DNA from: Streptomyces qinglanensis
GTDB taxonomy: Bacteria; Actinomycetota; Actinomycetes; Streptomycetales; Streptomycetaceae
Assembly (NCBI RefSeq): GCF_900111245.1
Contig: NZ_FOGO01000015.1
Span: 1-48,090, forward strand
Length of the DNA stretch: 48,090 bases
Reading direction: 5' to 3'
Part shown: positions 23,949 to 33,116 of the stretch, in pieces
How the letters are laid out: each line of letters starts with the position of its first letter
Position numbering within the stretch: position 1 is the first letter of the stretch
The notes under the pieces: model-generated
The model's database searches: none
The model's input: only the letters and a program-made list of their open reading frames with translations
What the model was told of the DNA's origin: nothing
Made by a program: the position numbers and the translations under genes

Positions 23949-25916
23949 TCAGTCCTCGCTGGCCGCGCTCGGCAGCTTGGACTGGATGAGCTCCATCACA
24001 GACGCGTCGGTGAGGGTCTGGGTGTCACCCAGCGTCCGGTTCTCCGCCACGTCACGCAGCAGCCGGCGCATGATCTTTCCGGAGCGGGTCTTGGGCAGCT
24101 CCGCGACCGGCAGGATGCGCTTCGGCTTGGCGATCGGGCCGAGCTGCTTGGCGACGTGCGCGCGCAGTTCCTCGACCAGTTCCCCGTCCTCGGCGGTGCC
24201 GCCGCGCAGGATGACGAACGCGCAGATGGCCTGCGTCGTCTGCGGGTCGGTGGCGCCCACGACCGCGGCTTCGGCCACCTTCGGGTGGGAGACCAGGGCG
24301 GACTCGACCTCCGTGGTGGAGATGTTGTGCCCGGAGACGAGCATCACATCGTCCACCCGGCCCAGCAGCCACACATCGCCGTCGTCGTCCTTCTTGGCGC
24401 CGTCGCCCGCGAAGTACTTGTTCTCGAAGCGCGACCAGTAGGTGTCGAGGAAGCGCTGGTCGTCGCCCCAGATGGTGCGCAGCATCGAGGGCCAGGGCTC
24501 GGTCAGCACGAGGTAGCCGCCGGCGCCGTCGGCCACCTCGTTGGCCTCGTCGTCCACGACGGTCGCCTCGATACCGGGCAGCGGTACCTGCGCCGAGCCC
24601 GGCTTGGCCTCGGTGACGCCCGGCAGCGGGCTGATCATCATGCCGCCGGTCTCCGTCTGCCACCAGGTGTCCACCACCGGGGTGCGGTCCCCGCCGATGT
24701 GGTGCCGATACCACACCCACGCCTCGGGGTTGATGGGCTCGCCCACCGAACCCAGGATGCGCAGCGACGACAGGTCGAACTTCGCGGGGATGTCGTCGCC
24801 CCACTTCATGCTCGCGCGGATCGCGGTCGGCGCGGTGTAGAGCACGGTGACGCCGTACTTCTGCACGATCTCCCACCAGCGGCCCTTGTGCGGCGAGTCG
24901 GGAGTGCCCTCGTACAGCACCTCCGTCGCGCCGTTGGCGAGCGGGCCGTAGACGATGTACGAGTGGCCCGTCACCCAGCCGACGTCAGCCGTGCACCAGA
25001 ACACGTCCGTCTCCGGCTTGAGGTCGAAGACCGCGTGGGAGGTGTAGGCGACCTGGGTGAGGTAGCCGCCGGTGGTGTGCAGGATGCCCTTCGGCTTACC
25101 CGTGGTGCCCGAGGTGTAGAGGATGAACAGCGGGTGCTCGGCGTCGAAGTCCTGCGGCGTGTGCTGCTCGGACTGGCGGCCCACCACGTCGTGCCACCAC
25201 AGGTCGCGCTCCTCGTGCCACGCGATGTCCTCCTGGCCGGTCCGCTTGACCACCAGGACGTTGCGGACCTTCTCGGTGCCCGGCCGGGTGAGCGCCTCGT
25301 CGACCGCGGGCTTGAGCGCGGACGCCGCGCCCTTGCGGTAGCCGCCGTCGGCGGTGATGACGACCCGGGCGTCCGCGTCCTCGATCCGGGTGGCCAGCGC
25401 GTCCGCCGAGAAGCCGCCGAAGACGACCGAGTGCGGCGCTCCGATCCGGGCGCACGCCAGCATCGCGACGACCGTCTCCGGGATCATCGGCATGTACACG
25501 GCGACCCGGTCGCCCGCCTGCACACCGAGCTCGGTCAGTGCGTTGGCGGCCTGCGAGACCTCCCGCTGCAGGTCGGCATAGGTGAGGGTGCGGGTGTCAC
25601 CCGGCTCGCCCTCGAAGTTGATGGCGACCCGGTCGCCGTGACCGGCCTCCACGTGGCGGTCCACGCAGTTGTAGGCGACGTTGAGCTTGCCGTCCTTGAA
25701 CCACTTGGCGAAGGGCGGGTTCGACCAGTCCAGCGTCTCGGTCGGCTCGGTACCCCAGGTCAGCCGTCGTGCCTGTGCGGCCCAGAAGCCCAGCCGGTCG
25801 GCCTTGGCCTGCTCGTACGCCGTGGCGGTCACGTTGGCGTTCGCGGCCAGCTCGGCGGGCGGGGCGAACCGGCGCTCCTCCTTGAGCAGGTTGGAGAGGG
25901 AAGGACTCTCGGTCAT
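23949..25916 (-). CDS. acsA: Acetyl-CoA synthetase
   Basis: Converts acetate, ATP and CoA to acetyl-CoA, 655 residues. The phosphate loop YTSGTTGKPKGI and the DTWWQTETGG motif are intact. The C-terminal PKTRSGKIMRR contains the lysine that is acetylated to switch off such enzymes. The ATG at 25916 gives the usual length. An ATG/GTG six codons upstream is less likely, because that region overlaps a DasR-type operator-like palindrome (25934-25949). It is the Rv3667 counterpart within the conserved block. Confidence 0.96.
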   Translation of the reverse strand: MTESPSLSNLLKEERRFAPPAELAANANVTATAYEQAKADRLGFWAAQARRLTWGTEPTETLDWSNPPFAKWFKDGKLNVAYNCVDRHVEAGHGDRVAINFEGEPGDTRTLTYADLQREVSQAANALTELGVQAGDRVAVYMPMIPETVVAMLACARIGAPHSVVFGGFSADALATRIEDADARVVITADGGYRKGAASALKPAVDEALTRPGTEKVRNVLVVKRTGQEDIAWHEERDLWWHDVVGRQSEQHTPQDFDAEHPLFILYTSGTTGKPKGILHTTGGYLTQVAYTSHAVFDLKPETDVFWCTADVGWVTGHSYIVYGPLANGATEVLYEGTPDSPHKGRWWEIVQKYGVTVLYTAPTAIRASMKWGDDIPAKFDLSSLRILGSVGEPINPEAWVWYRHHIGGDRTPVVDTWWQTETGGMMISPLPGVTEAKPGSAQVPLPGIEATVVDDEANEVADGAGGYLVLTEPWPSMLRTIWGDDQRFLDTYWSRFENKYFAGDGAKKDDDGDVWLLGRVDDVMLVSGHNISTTEVESALVSHPKVAEAAVVGATDPQTTQAICAFVILRGGTAEDGELVEELRAHVAKQLGPIAKPKRILPVAELPKTRSGKIMRRLLRDVAENRTLGDTQTLTDASVMELIQSKLPSAASED

Positions 25917-26383
25917 GTCGGCTCCCGTCGGCAAGTGGTGTAGACCAATACCTGATAACTGGCATGCTTAGTGATCGCGGGAGCCCGGTCAACCCCCGGG
26001 TGATCCTGGCACCTCGGACCCTGCTGGGTACAGCGGCATTCCGGGAGTCGTTGCGTGTCGTCCCGCGGCGCACCGGAGTGAGCCGCGTTCCCGCACGCCG
26101 CAGGGCGCCTCCGCGTGGCGAAATCGCCCGGAGACGCCCTCTGTTGTGCGCTGTGCCGTCGGCCGTCCACTGGCCGCCCACCGGCTGCTCACTGACCGCT
26201 GACCGGCCACTCACCCGGCAGGGAACCGGCAGTTCTCAGGCGGCTCCGGCGGCGTCCGGAGCCGCCCGGCGCCGGACGCCGCGGCCCCTGGTCGAAAGCC
26301 CGCGGCTCCCGCTCCGGAAGCCCGCGGCACAGCGGGCGGCACAGCGGGCGGCGCCGAGTGCGGCGGCGGAGGTCATCGGAGGC
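25917..26383. other. Intergenic region upstream of acsA
   Basis: 467 bp between two tandem minus-strand genes. The part next to acsA (25917-25980) is relatively AT-rich and must hold its promoter, plus the operator-like palindrome. Further right there is only GC-rich sequence with the short duplication GGCACAGCGGGC (26326-26350). No gene is supported. Confidence 0.55.
25934..25949. promoter_or_regulatory. DasR-type operator-like palindrome (dre-like)
   Basis: AGTGGTGTAGACCAAT matches 13 of 16 positions of the dre consensus ACTGGTCTAGACCAGT bound by the GlcNAc-responsive repressor DasR. It ends 17 bp before the acsA start codon, where binding would block transcription. Binding is inferred. 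Confidence 0.5.
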
Positions 26384-28969
26384 TCACAGGGCGACGGGGT
26401 CGGGGCGGACGGCGGCGAACACCGGCTCGGGCGCAAGGGCGCCCCCGACCGGCGCGTCCAGCACATACGCCTGCGCCTCGCCGACATGGAAGTACATGCC
26501 GTGCAGTTCGAGGGTGCCCTCGTCGAGCCGCCGGGCCACGCACGCGTGCGCCGCCAAGTGTTCCAACTGCTGGACGACGTTGGTCAGGCAGAGCGCCTCA
26601 AGAGGGTCGGCCGTCTCCCGGTCCGCGAGGCGCGGGGCGAGCCGGGCGGCCGTGCGGAACCGCTCCAGGGACGGGCGGCCGTGCTGCAGCCAGCGTCCGA
26701 GCGGTGTCCCTGCGGCCTCCGGAGCGTCCGCCGGGGCGGTGTGCAGCGCCTGCATGGCACCGCAGCCGGAGTGCCCGCACACCGTCACCGAGGCGACCTG
26801 CAGCACGTCCACGGCGTACTCGATCGCCGCCGCCACCGACTGGTCGCCGCGATCCTCGCCGGGCGGCGGAACCAGGTTCCCCACATTCCGGACGGTGAAC
26901 AGATCACCCGGACCGCTTGAGGTGATCATGCTGGTGACGACGCGCGAGTCGGCACAGGTGAGGAAGAGCTGCGAGGGCCGCTGCCCCTCGCGTGCCAGTC
27001 TCGCCAACTCGTCCCGCACCAGCGGCGCCGTGCTGCGCTGGAAGTTCCGCACGCCGCCCAGCAACTGCCCGCGGTGGGAGAGGGGTGCGTCGTCCCGGTG
27101 CCCCACCCGGGCGGGGCCGGTCGCCCCCGGCGGGTTCCGGGGGCCGCACGTGGCGGACGGACCGGCTCCGCCCGCCCCCGCTGCCCCGGGCGTGCCCTGG
27201 GCGTCGAGCCCCGGACCGCCGCAGCCGCCGGACCCCGCGCGGCTGCCGAGAGCGGCGTCGAGAGGGTCGAGAGAGTCGAAAGGGCCGAAAGGGCCGAAAG
27301 GAGGGGTGCCGCGGCCGGGATCGTCGGAGGAGCCTTCCCGCCTGGCCGGGGCCGGACGTGTGCACTGGTGATTGCGCCAGGGCGTCCACGGCGTGCACAC
27401 ATGTGCGGTCGCGGGTTCCCCGATGCCTTCTCCGCCGCGCCCGCTGACCTCGACCTCGCCCCCGGCGGCCGTATGCGTGGCCCGCCAGTCCTCCAGTGCC
27501 TCGTACGCCGCATGGTCCATGAACGATCCCTTCAGTTCCACGACTGCCTTCGCGCCCTCGGGTACCTGGGCCAGCGCCCGGCTCAGCCGCGGCACCGCGA
27601 GAAACGTCAACTGACCCCGCACCACCACTCGGCAGCCCCGGGACCGTGCCGATGGCCCGTGCCCGTCGACCGCGTCGTGTGCCACCTCGATCCGGGCCCA
27701 GGCCAGCCGGTGCAGTGCCAGGACCACCGCCACCGCGATGCCCACGCCGACCCCTTCCAGCACACCCAGCAGCACCACCGAAACCGATGTCGCACCGAAG
27801 ACCACCGCCTCGCGATGCCGTGCCACCTTTCTGATGTGGCCGAGGTTGATCATCCGCACGCCCACGACCATCACCAGCGCCCCCAGTGCCGCGAGCGGAA
27901 TCAGCTCCAGCACGCCCACCAGCAGCCCGGCTGCCAGCAGCACCCACACGCCCTGCAGCAGGGCCGAGTTCCGGCTGACGGCGCCGGCGGCGATGTTCGC
28001 CGTGCTGCGGACCGCGACTCCGGTGACCGGCAGTCCGCCGAGCGCGCCCGACACCGCGTTCGCGACGCCGTGCGCGCGCAGCTCCCGGTCCAGGTCGCTG
28101 CGCGGCACCCGGCTGCCGGCGCCGCGTGCGGCCGTCAGCTTGTCGGCCGCGACCGCCGCCAGCAGCGCCTGCACGCTGGCGACCAGAGTGAGCGTCAGGA
28201 CCGCCGTGCCCAGCCCGAGCACCGGGCCCTCCGGAAGTTCGGGAAGCGCGTGCGAGCGCCAGGACGGCAGGTCGACGCGGGGGAGTCCGGTGTCGGCCAG
28301 CACCGCGGCGAGGGTGGCCAGACAGACCGCGGCCAGCGCGGCGGGTACGCGCGCCGCGGCCGCGCCGAACGTGCCCCCGTATTGCTTCAGCCGGGGCCAG
28401 GCGAGGAGCACGACCACGGTCAGGGTGCTGACGGAGAGCGCGGCGGGCTGCACCGCGGTGATCCGGCCGGGCAGTTCCAGCGCGTTGGTGAGCGGCGAGC
28501 TGTCGGGGTCGCCGCCGAGCATCACGTGGAGCTGGGCCAGCGCGATGGTGCACCCGATCCCGGCGAGCATGCCGTGCACGACCGCGGGGCTCACCGCCAG
28601 CGCGGAGCGGGCCACGCGCAGGAAGCCGAGGCCGACCTGGGCGACCCCCGCCAGGACGGTGATCGCGCAGGTGGTCTGCCAGCCGTACCGCTGGATCAGC
28701 TCGGCCGTGATCACCGTCAGTCCCGCTGCTGGACCCGTGACCTGCAGCGGGGCGCCTCCGAGCCGACCGCAGACCACGCCGCCCACCGCCGCGGCCACCA
28801 GCCCCGACTGGAGCGGGGCTCCGGCGGCCAGGGCGATGCCGAGGGAGAGCGGGAGCGCGATCAGGAAGACGGTGACGGACGCGGAGAGGTCCGCCGACCA
28901 GCGCTGACGCGGGGGCGGGTGGTCCGGGGCGGCCGTGGGACCGCTGAGCACCGGGGGGCGGTGGGGCAT
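26384..28969 (-). CDS. SulP anion transporter fused to beta-carbonic anhydrase
   Basis: An 861-residue fusion. Residues about 15-410 are a SulP-type transporter with roughly 10-12 membrane helices. A STAS-like domain (about 435-520) and a long Gly/Pro/Arg-rich linker (about 525-620) follow. The C-terminus is a beta-class carbonic anhydrase with zinc ligands C672, D674 (CADSR), H733 and C736 (CGHSGCG). The arrangement suggests uptake of bicarbonate coupled to CO2 interconversion. ATG 28969 has a GGGAGGAG ribosome site; the 26-residue longer reading is not needed. Confidence 0.93.
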   Translation of the reverse strand: MPHRPPVLSGPTAAPDHPPPRQRWSADLSASVTVFLIALPLSLGIALAAGAPLQSGLVAAAVGGVVCGRLGGAPLQVTGPAAGLTVITAELIQRYGWQTTCAITVLAGVAQVGLGFLRVARSALAVSPAVVHGMLAGIGCTIALAQLHVMLGGDPDSSPLTNALELPGRITAVQPAALSVSTLTVVVLLAWPRLKQYGGTFGAAAARVPAALAAVCLATLAAVLADTGLPRVDLPSWRSHALPELPEGPVLGLGTAVLTLTLVASVQALLAAVAADKLTAARGAGSRVPRSDLDRELRAHGVANAVSGALGGLPVTGVAVRSTANIAAGAVSRNSALLQGVWVLLAAGLLVGVLELIPLAALGALVMVVGVRMINLGHIRKVARHREAVVFGATSVSVVLLGVLEGVGVGIAVAVVLALHRLAWARIEVAHDAVDGHGPSARSRGCRVVVRGQLTFLAVPRLSRALAQVPEGAKAVVELKGSFMDHAAYEALEDWRATHTAAGGEVEVSGRGGEGIGEPATAHVCTPWTPWRNHQCTRPAPARREGSSDDPGRGTPPFGPFGPFDSLDPLDAALGSRAGSGGCGGPGLDAQGTPGAAGAGGAGPSATCGPRNPPGATGPARVGHRDDAPLSHRGQLLGGVRNFQRSTAPLVRDELARLAREGQRPSQLFLTCADSRVVTSMITSSGPGDLFTVRNVGNLVPPPGEDRGDQSVAAAIEYAVDVLQVASVTVCGHSGCGAMQALHTAPADAPEAAGTPLGRWLQHGRPSLERFRTAARLAPRLADRETADPLEALCLTNVVQQLEHLAAHACVARRLDEGTLELHGMYFHVGEAQAYVLDAPVGGALAPEPVFAAVRPDPVAL

Positions 28970-29042
28970 CGCGACTCCTCCCGAGGTCGGCACTGTGCGC
29001 GACGTTCTCGTCACTCCCCGTCGGGAGTAAAAGAACAGTAAT

Positions 29043-29060
29043 GCCAAGTAAAGGCTTGGC
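29043..29060. promoter_or_regulatory. Small inverted repeat upstream of the SulP-carbonic anhydrase gene
   Basis: GCCAAG (29043-29048) and CTTGGC (29055-29060) flank TAAAGG in an AT-rich stretch between two divergent genes. It could be an operator, but no known regulator consensus was matched. Confidence 0.3.
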
Positions 29061-29229
29061 GAAGTGCGGAGTGGGGCCTGGCGGCCGGGGTTCCACCCAT
29101 CGAGTGAACAGTGCTAAAAAAGCCGCTTGTCCTATTTGTCTGATTAACGTCTCATGTCACTTTATGAGCGTGGCAACGCCGGTCCCGCCCGGTGACCGAC
29201 GAGACAAGGCGACAGGACGAGGTGAGCCG

Positions 29230-30468
29230 ATGGCAGCCACGCGCAGAAGACCCGCTCTCACCACCGCGGTCCCGGCGGTGCTGGCACTGTCCCTGGCCGC
29301 GGCGGGCTGCTCCGGAGGCGGGAGCGCCCAACGGGTCGAGGAGTCGCCCGGCGGGGCGCCCGGGGTCCGTCCCCAGAGCAAGCCCCAGCTCCTGGGGGAC
29401 GGTTCGACCTCGCTGACGGGCCGCCAGCCGTTCCAGCCCTCACCGCACAAGTTGAGGCCCGGGAAGAAGCCCCCGCAGTTCGTCGTCTTCTCCTGGGACG
29501 GAGCCGGAGAGGACGACAAGGGGCTCTTCTCCCACTTCCGCAAGCTCGGCAAGAAGTACGGGGCGGCGCAGACCTACTTCCTCAGCGGCATCTACACATT
29601 GCCGGAAGAGGAGGCGAAACGTTACTCCCCGCCGGGTCACGCCCCGGGCGCCTCCGACATCGGCTACCTCAACGACAAGCACGTGCGCGCCACGCTCCGG
29701 CAGGTCCGCAAGGCGTGGCTGGACGGCAGCGAGATCGGCACCCACTTCAACGGACACTTCTGCGGCCCCCAAGGCGTGGGCGCGTGGTCGGTCGAGCAGT
29801 GGAAGAGCGAGATCGAGCAGGCCCGCTGGTTCGTCCAGAACTGGAAGACGACCACCGGCTGGAAGAAGGCCCGGGCACTCCCGTTCGACTACAAGCGGGA
29901 ACTCGTCGGAGGGCGCACGCCCTGCCTGGAGGGGCAGGACAACCTGCTGAGGGCGGCCGCCCAGATGGGCTTCCGCTATGACTCCAGCGGCAACGGCATC
30001 CAGGTGTGGCCGGACAAGCGGCACGGACTCTGGGACCTGCCGCTGCAGCAGGTCCCCGTACCCGGCCGGGAGTTCGAGACGCTCTCGATGGACTACAACT
30101 TCCTCGCGAACCAGTCCGGCAGCGTCGACGGCGCGGCGGAGCAGCGGCCGCACTGGAAACGCCAGATGCGCGACGGCCTGCTGCAGGGATTCCGGCGCGC
30201 CTATGCGGGCAACCGCGCGCCGATGATCATCGGCAACCATTTCGAGGACTGGAACGGCGGCATCTACATGGACGCCGTCGAGGACGTCATGAAGACGGTC
30301 TGCCGCAAGGACGGCGTCCGCTGCGTCTCGTTCCGCCAACTCACCGACTGGCTCGACGCACAGGACCCGGACATGCTCGCCAAGCTGCGCACCCTGCAGG
30401 TCGGCGAGAAGCCCGCGGGCGGCTGGCGCCGGTTCCTCGCCGAGGACACCACGGCCGAGGCGAGCTGA
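29230..30468 (+). CDS. Secreted lipoprotein with divergent NodB-like deacetylase domain
   Basis: 412 residues. A lipoprotein signal peptide ends in LAAAGC, with Cys27 as the lipidated residue. The mature protein has FSWDGAGEDD and THFNGHF, which resemble the Asp motif and the H-X3-H metal motif of polysaccharide deacetylases, then GNHFEDWNGG near the C-terminus. The motifs deviate from the standard TFDD/HSxxH set, so the substrate (cell-wall or extracellular glycan) is open. ATG 29230 follows an AGGACGAGG ribosome site; upstream in-frame starts would hide the signal peptide. Confidence 0.8.
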   Translation: MAATRRRPALTTAVPAVLALSLAAAGCSGGGSAQRVEESPGGAPGVRPQSKPQLLGDGSTSLTGRQPFQPSPHKLRPGKKPPQFVVFSWDGAGEDDKGLFSHFRKLGKKYGAAQTYFLSGIYTLPEEEAKRYSPPGHAPGASDIGYLNDKHVRATLRQVRKAWLDGSEIGTHFNGHFCGPQGVGAWSVEQWKSEIEQARWFVQNWKTTTGWKKARALPFDYKRELVGGRTPCLEGQDNLLRAAAQMGFRYDSSGNGIQVWPDKRHGLWDLPLQQVPVPGREFETLSMDYNFLANQSGSVDGAAEQRPHWKRQMRDGLLQGFRRAYAGNRAPMIIGNHFEDWNGGIYMDAVEDVMKTVCRKDGVRCVSFRQLTDWLDAQDPDMLAKLRTLQVGEKPAGGWRRFLAEDTTAEAS

Positions 30469-30472
30469 ACGC

Positions 30473-30510
30473 GGCTCCCGTTCCGGGCCCGGCCGCCCGG
30501 AACGGGAGCC
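30473..30510. terminator. 16-bp perfect hairpin, bidirectional
   Basis: Arms 30473-30488 and 30495-30510 pair perfectly over a 6-nt loop, directly after the lipoprotein stop and facing the end of the minus-strand ATPase gene. Confidence 0.85.
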
Positions 30511-30549
30511 CACGGCGGAGCCGTGTGCGGCCGTACGGGATCGGAACAG

Positions 30550-31545
30550 TCAGGCCGGCTGCGGTGCCGCCGCCCTCCGCCGGCCCTCGCCCAGCGCGAA
30601 CGAGGGGTCCACCTGGGCCGCGAGGTCCGCGCCGGTCTTCTCGTTGCCCCAGCTCTCCGCGTTGCGCAGATGGAAGTGCACCATCTGCCGCGTGTAGCGC
30701 TCCCAGTCCCGCAGCTCGTACGCGGCGTCGGCCGTCTCGTACAGCGCGGCCAGCGAGCGGGCGTTGTCGTCCTCCAGCTCGGCGAAGGGGCGCGGGCGGC
30801 CCTTCTCCATGGCCCGCACCCAGTCCGAGTGGCCGAAGGTCACCAGCAGATCCTCGCCCACCTCCTGGCGCAGGAAGTCGACGTCGTCGGCGCTCTGCAC
30901 CTTGTTGCCCACCACGCGCAGGGCGACCCCGAAGTCCCGTGCGTACTCCTTGTACTGCCGGTAGACCGAGACGCCCTTGCGGGTGGGTTCGGCCACCAGG
31001 AACGTCATGTCGAAGCGGGTGAACATCCCCGAGGCGAAGGAGTCGCTGCCCGCCGTCATGTCGACGGCCAGGTACTCCTCGCGGTCGTCGACGAGGTGGT
31101 TCAGCAGCAGCTCCACCGCTCCCGTCTTGGAGTGGTAGCAGGCCACGCCCAGGTCGGATTCGGTGAACGGGCCGGTGGCCAGCAGCCGGACATCCCCGCC
31201 GTCCAGTGCGACAGCGCGCGCGCATGCGTCGTAGACCGGGTTGTCCTCCTGCAGCCGGAGCAGCCGGGAGCCCTCGCCGGGCGGTGTCGTCTTGATCATC
31301 TTCTCGGCGGAGGCGATCCGCGGGTTGCTGCCCCGCAGGTACTCCTTGATGAGCGGCAGGTGGGCGCCCAGTGCGGGCAGCGCCGCGGACTCGGAGTCGT
31401 CCAGCCCCAGTGCAGCGCCCAGGTGCTGGTTGATGTCGGCGTCGACGGCGACGACGGGAGTGCCCCGGGCGGCGAGGTGGCGCACGAACAGCGAGGACAG
31501 CGTGGTCTTCCCGCTGCCACCCTTCCCTACGAAAGCGATCTTCAT
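30550..31545 (-). CDS. CooC/MinD-like P-loop ATPase
   Basis: 331 residues starting MKIAFVGKGGSGKTT, a deviant Walker A (8-15) with the signature lysine. VDADINQHLGAALGL follows (switch I-like) and LLATGPFTESDLGVACYH. In CooC-type proteins this fold helps insert metals into enzymes; in MinD-type proteins it positions proteins on membranes. No nickel enzyme is nearby, so the role is unknown. It is divergent from the Fic-like gene (107 bp apart). Confidence 0.85.
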   Translation of the reverse strand: MKIAFVGKGGSGKTTLSSLFVRHLAARGTPVVAVDADINQHLGAALGLDDSESAALPALGAHLPLIKEYLRGSNPRIASAEKMIKTTPPGEGSRLLRLQEDNPVYDACARAVALDGGDVRLLATGPFTESDLGVACYHSKTGAVELLLNHLVDDREEYLAVDMTAGSDSFASGMFTRFDMTFLVAEPTRKGVSVYRQYKEYARDFGVALRVVGNKVQSADDVDFLRQEVGEDLLVTFGHSDWVRAMEKGRPRPFAELEDDNARSLAALYETADAAYELRDWERYTRQMVHFHLRNAESWGNEKTGADLAAQVDPSFALGEGRRRAAAPQPA

Positions 31546-31651
31546 GTTCAACAGCGTAAGCGGTCGGGAGCGCTGCCCCGGGGGACGTGAGTGAAGAAGA
31601 CCACTCGATCGTGGGGTTGGGCCGCCCGGCCGGGTGCGTAGGGTCGTACGC

Positions 31652-32554
31652 ATGAGTAGCACCGCTCGCCCCGACGACGGCGGCACGTCGAACCCCTCGG
31701 GCCCCTCGAACCCCTCGGGCCCCTCGGCTCACGGGTCCGCTGCGGCCGACCCGCTGGCCTCCCTCGCCGCGCTGCCGGGTGTGCCGGAGGCCGTCGAGTC
31801 CGTGCGCGGCTCCGTCGACCGGGTCTACGGGCACCGTGTCATGCGCCGCCGCAGCAGCGAGGTCAGCGCGGAGGCCGCATTGCGCGGGGCCCGTGCCACC
31901 GCCGCTTCGGAGGGCGTCGACTGGGCGCTCGAAGAGGTGCGCCGCCGCAGCGACTTCGGCGTCGAGCCGCAGGCCCGCACCGTCGGTGCGGGCCTGCGTG
32001 TGACGGCAGAGGCCGGGCAGTTGCTCGACATCTGGCAGCAGTCCCCGCTGCGCGTCCTGGCCCGGTTGCACCTGGTCGCCGCCGGCGGTGTGGCGCCCGA
32101 GGGCACCGTGGGCCGACCGCGCCGTCCGGGAGAGCCGGTCGACGGCCCGGAACTCGGTCTGGAGCTGCCCGGGGCCGACGAGGTCGCGGCACGGCTGGAC
32201 GGGCTGGCGCAGCTCATCACCGGCGGCACCGCGGCTCCCGCCCTGGTGACCTCCTCTGTCGTGCACGGCGAACTCCAGGTGCTGCGCCCCTTCGGCTCGT
32301 ACAACGGGCAGGTCGCACGCGCGGCCGAGCGTGTCGTGCTGGTGGGCAGCGGGCTCGACCCCAAGGCCGTCTGCCCGGCCGAGGTGGGCCATGCGGAACT
32401 GGGCCGCGAGGCGTATCTGACCGCTCTGCGCGGCTACGCCTCAGGAACACCCGAAGGGGTTACCCAGTGGATCGCGCACTGTGGACGCGCGGTCGAACTC
32501 GGCGTCCGGGAGAGCACCGCGGTGTGCGAGGCGATGCAGCGGGGAGCGGCCTGA
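31652..32554 (+). CDS. Fic-like protein with degenerate catalytic motif
   Basis: A 300-residue protein. The first 30 residues contain the duplicated NPSGPS repeat. The mostly helical body ends in VVHGELQVLRPFGSYNGQVAR (about 203-223), which aligns with the Fic motif HPFxDGNGRxxR. The catalytic His is Arg212 and the DGNGR is SYNGQ, so AMP transfer of the usual kind is unlikely. Conserved actinobacterial proteins of this kind are often labelled 'oxidoreductase' without evidence. Function unknown; a binding or regulatory role is possible. Confidence 0.7.
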   Translation: MSSTARPDDGGTSNPSGPSNPSGPSAHGSAAADPLASLAALPGVPEAVESVRGSVDRVYGHRVMRRRSSEVSAEAALRGARATAASEGVDWALEEVRRRSDFGVEPQARTVGAGLRVTAEAGQLLDIWQQSPLRVLARLHLVAAGGVAPEGTVGRPRRPGEPVDGPELGLELPGADEVAARLDGLAQLITGGTAAPALVTSSVVHGELQVLRPFGSYNGQVARAAERVVLVGSGLDPKAVCPAEVGHAELGREAYLTALRGYASGTPEGVTQWIAHCGRAVELGVRESTAVCEAMQRGAA

Positions 32555-32681
32555 GCGGCTGCCGGGCAGCGGGCCCGCCTTCGGGACTCCGCCGGACCCC
32601 CTGACGCTGCGGACCTGTCGAACCCCTCGGGGGGCGGCCGTCGTGACGTCGCGGACCGGTCGGACGCCGTGCCGGGGGGAC

Positions 32682-32727
32682 GGTCGGACCCGCTGGGACC
32701 GGTCGGACCCGCTGGGACCGGTCGGAC
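32682..32727. repeat. Tandem repeat, 2.4 x 19 bp
   Basis: The unit GGTCGGACCCGCTGGGACC is at 32682-32700 and 32701-32719, plus a partial third copy to 32727. Copies are identical. Confidence 0.9.
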
Positions 32728-32756
32728 GTCGTGGCCGGTCGGACCCGGAATGCGAG

Positions 32757-32782
32757 CGGCCCCGCCGTCGGAGGCGGGGCCG
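32757..32782. terminator. Hairpin terminator, 10-bp stem
   Basis: CGGCCCCGCC (32757-32766) pairs with GGCGGGGCCG (32773-32782) over GTCGGA. It lies between the convergent Fic-like and HAD genes. Confidence 0.7.
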
Positions 32783-33116
32783 TCGCTGGCATGTCCACCG
32801 GGTTACCAGTGCGTGCGTGATGATGTCCGAACGTCAGGGCGGAATCTGTGCCCGTTCCTGAGGGGACCTGCCCGATCGCGGGCTCTGCGTCGCGTGGGTG
32901 CCCGGTATTCATGCTTGCGGTCCGTGGGGCCATGTGCGTGAAACGGGATCCTCTCGGATGCCGTCGGTCTCGCGGGCCGTCGATTCCTTTGTACTCCCCG
33001 GCAAGGGTGAGCGGAAGCCCCGCCGTCAGATCTTTACTTTGCCTGCTCTGTGGTGTTCTGGGCAGAAACAGGCGTCCATCTGACTGTGGCGGTGGGTGTC
33101 CAGCGGTGCCTGCGTG

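Larger units (their letters stand above)
32555..33116. other. Convergent intergenic region
   Basis: Contains two 19-bp tandem copies of GGTCGGACCCGCTGGGACC (32682-32719) and a 10-bp hairpin (32757-32782). From about 32800 to 33100 base composition becomes more AT-rich than usual, without a convincing gene or known RNA. Confidence 0.55.
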
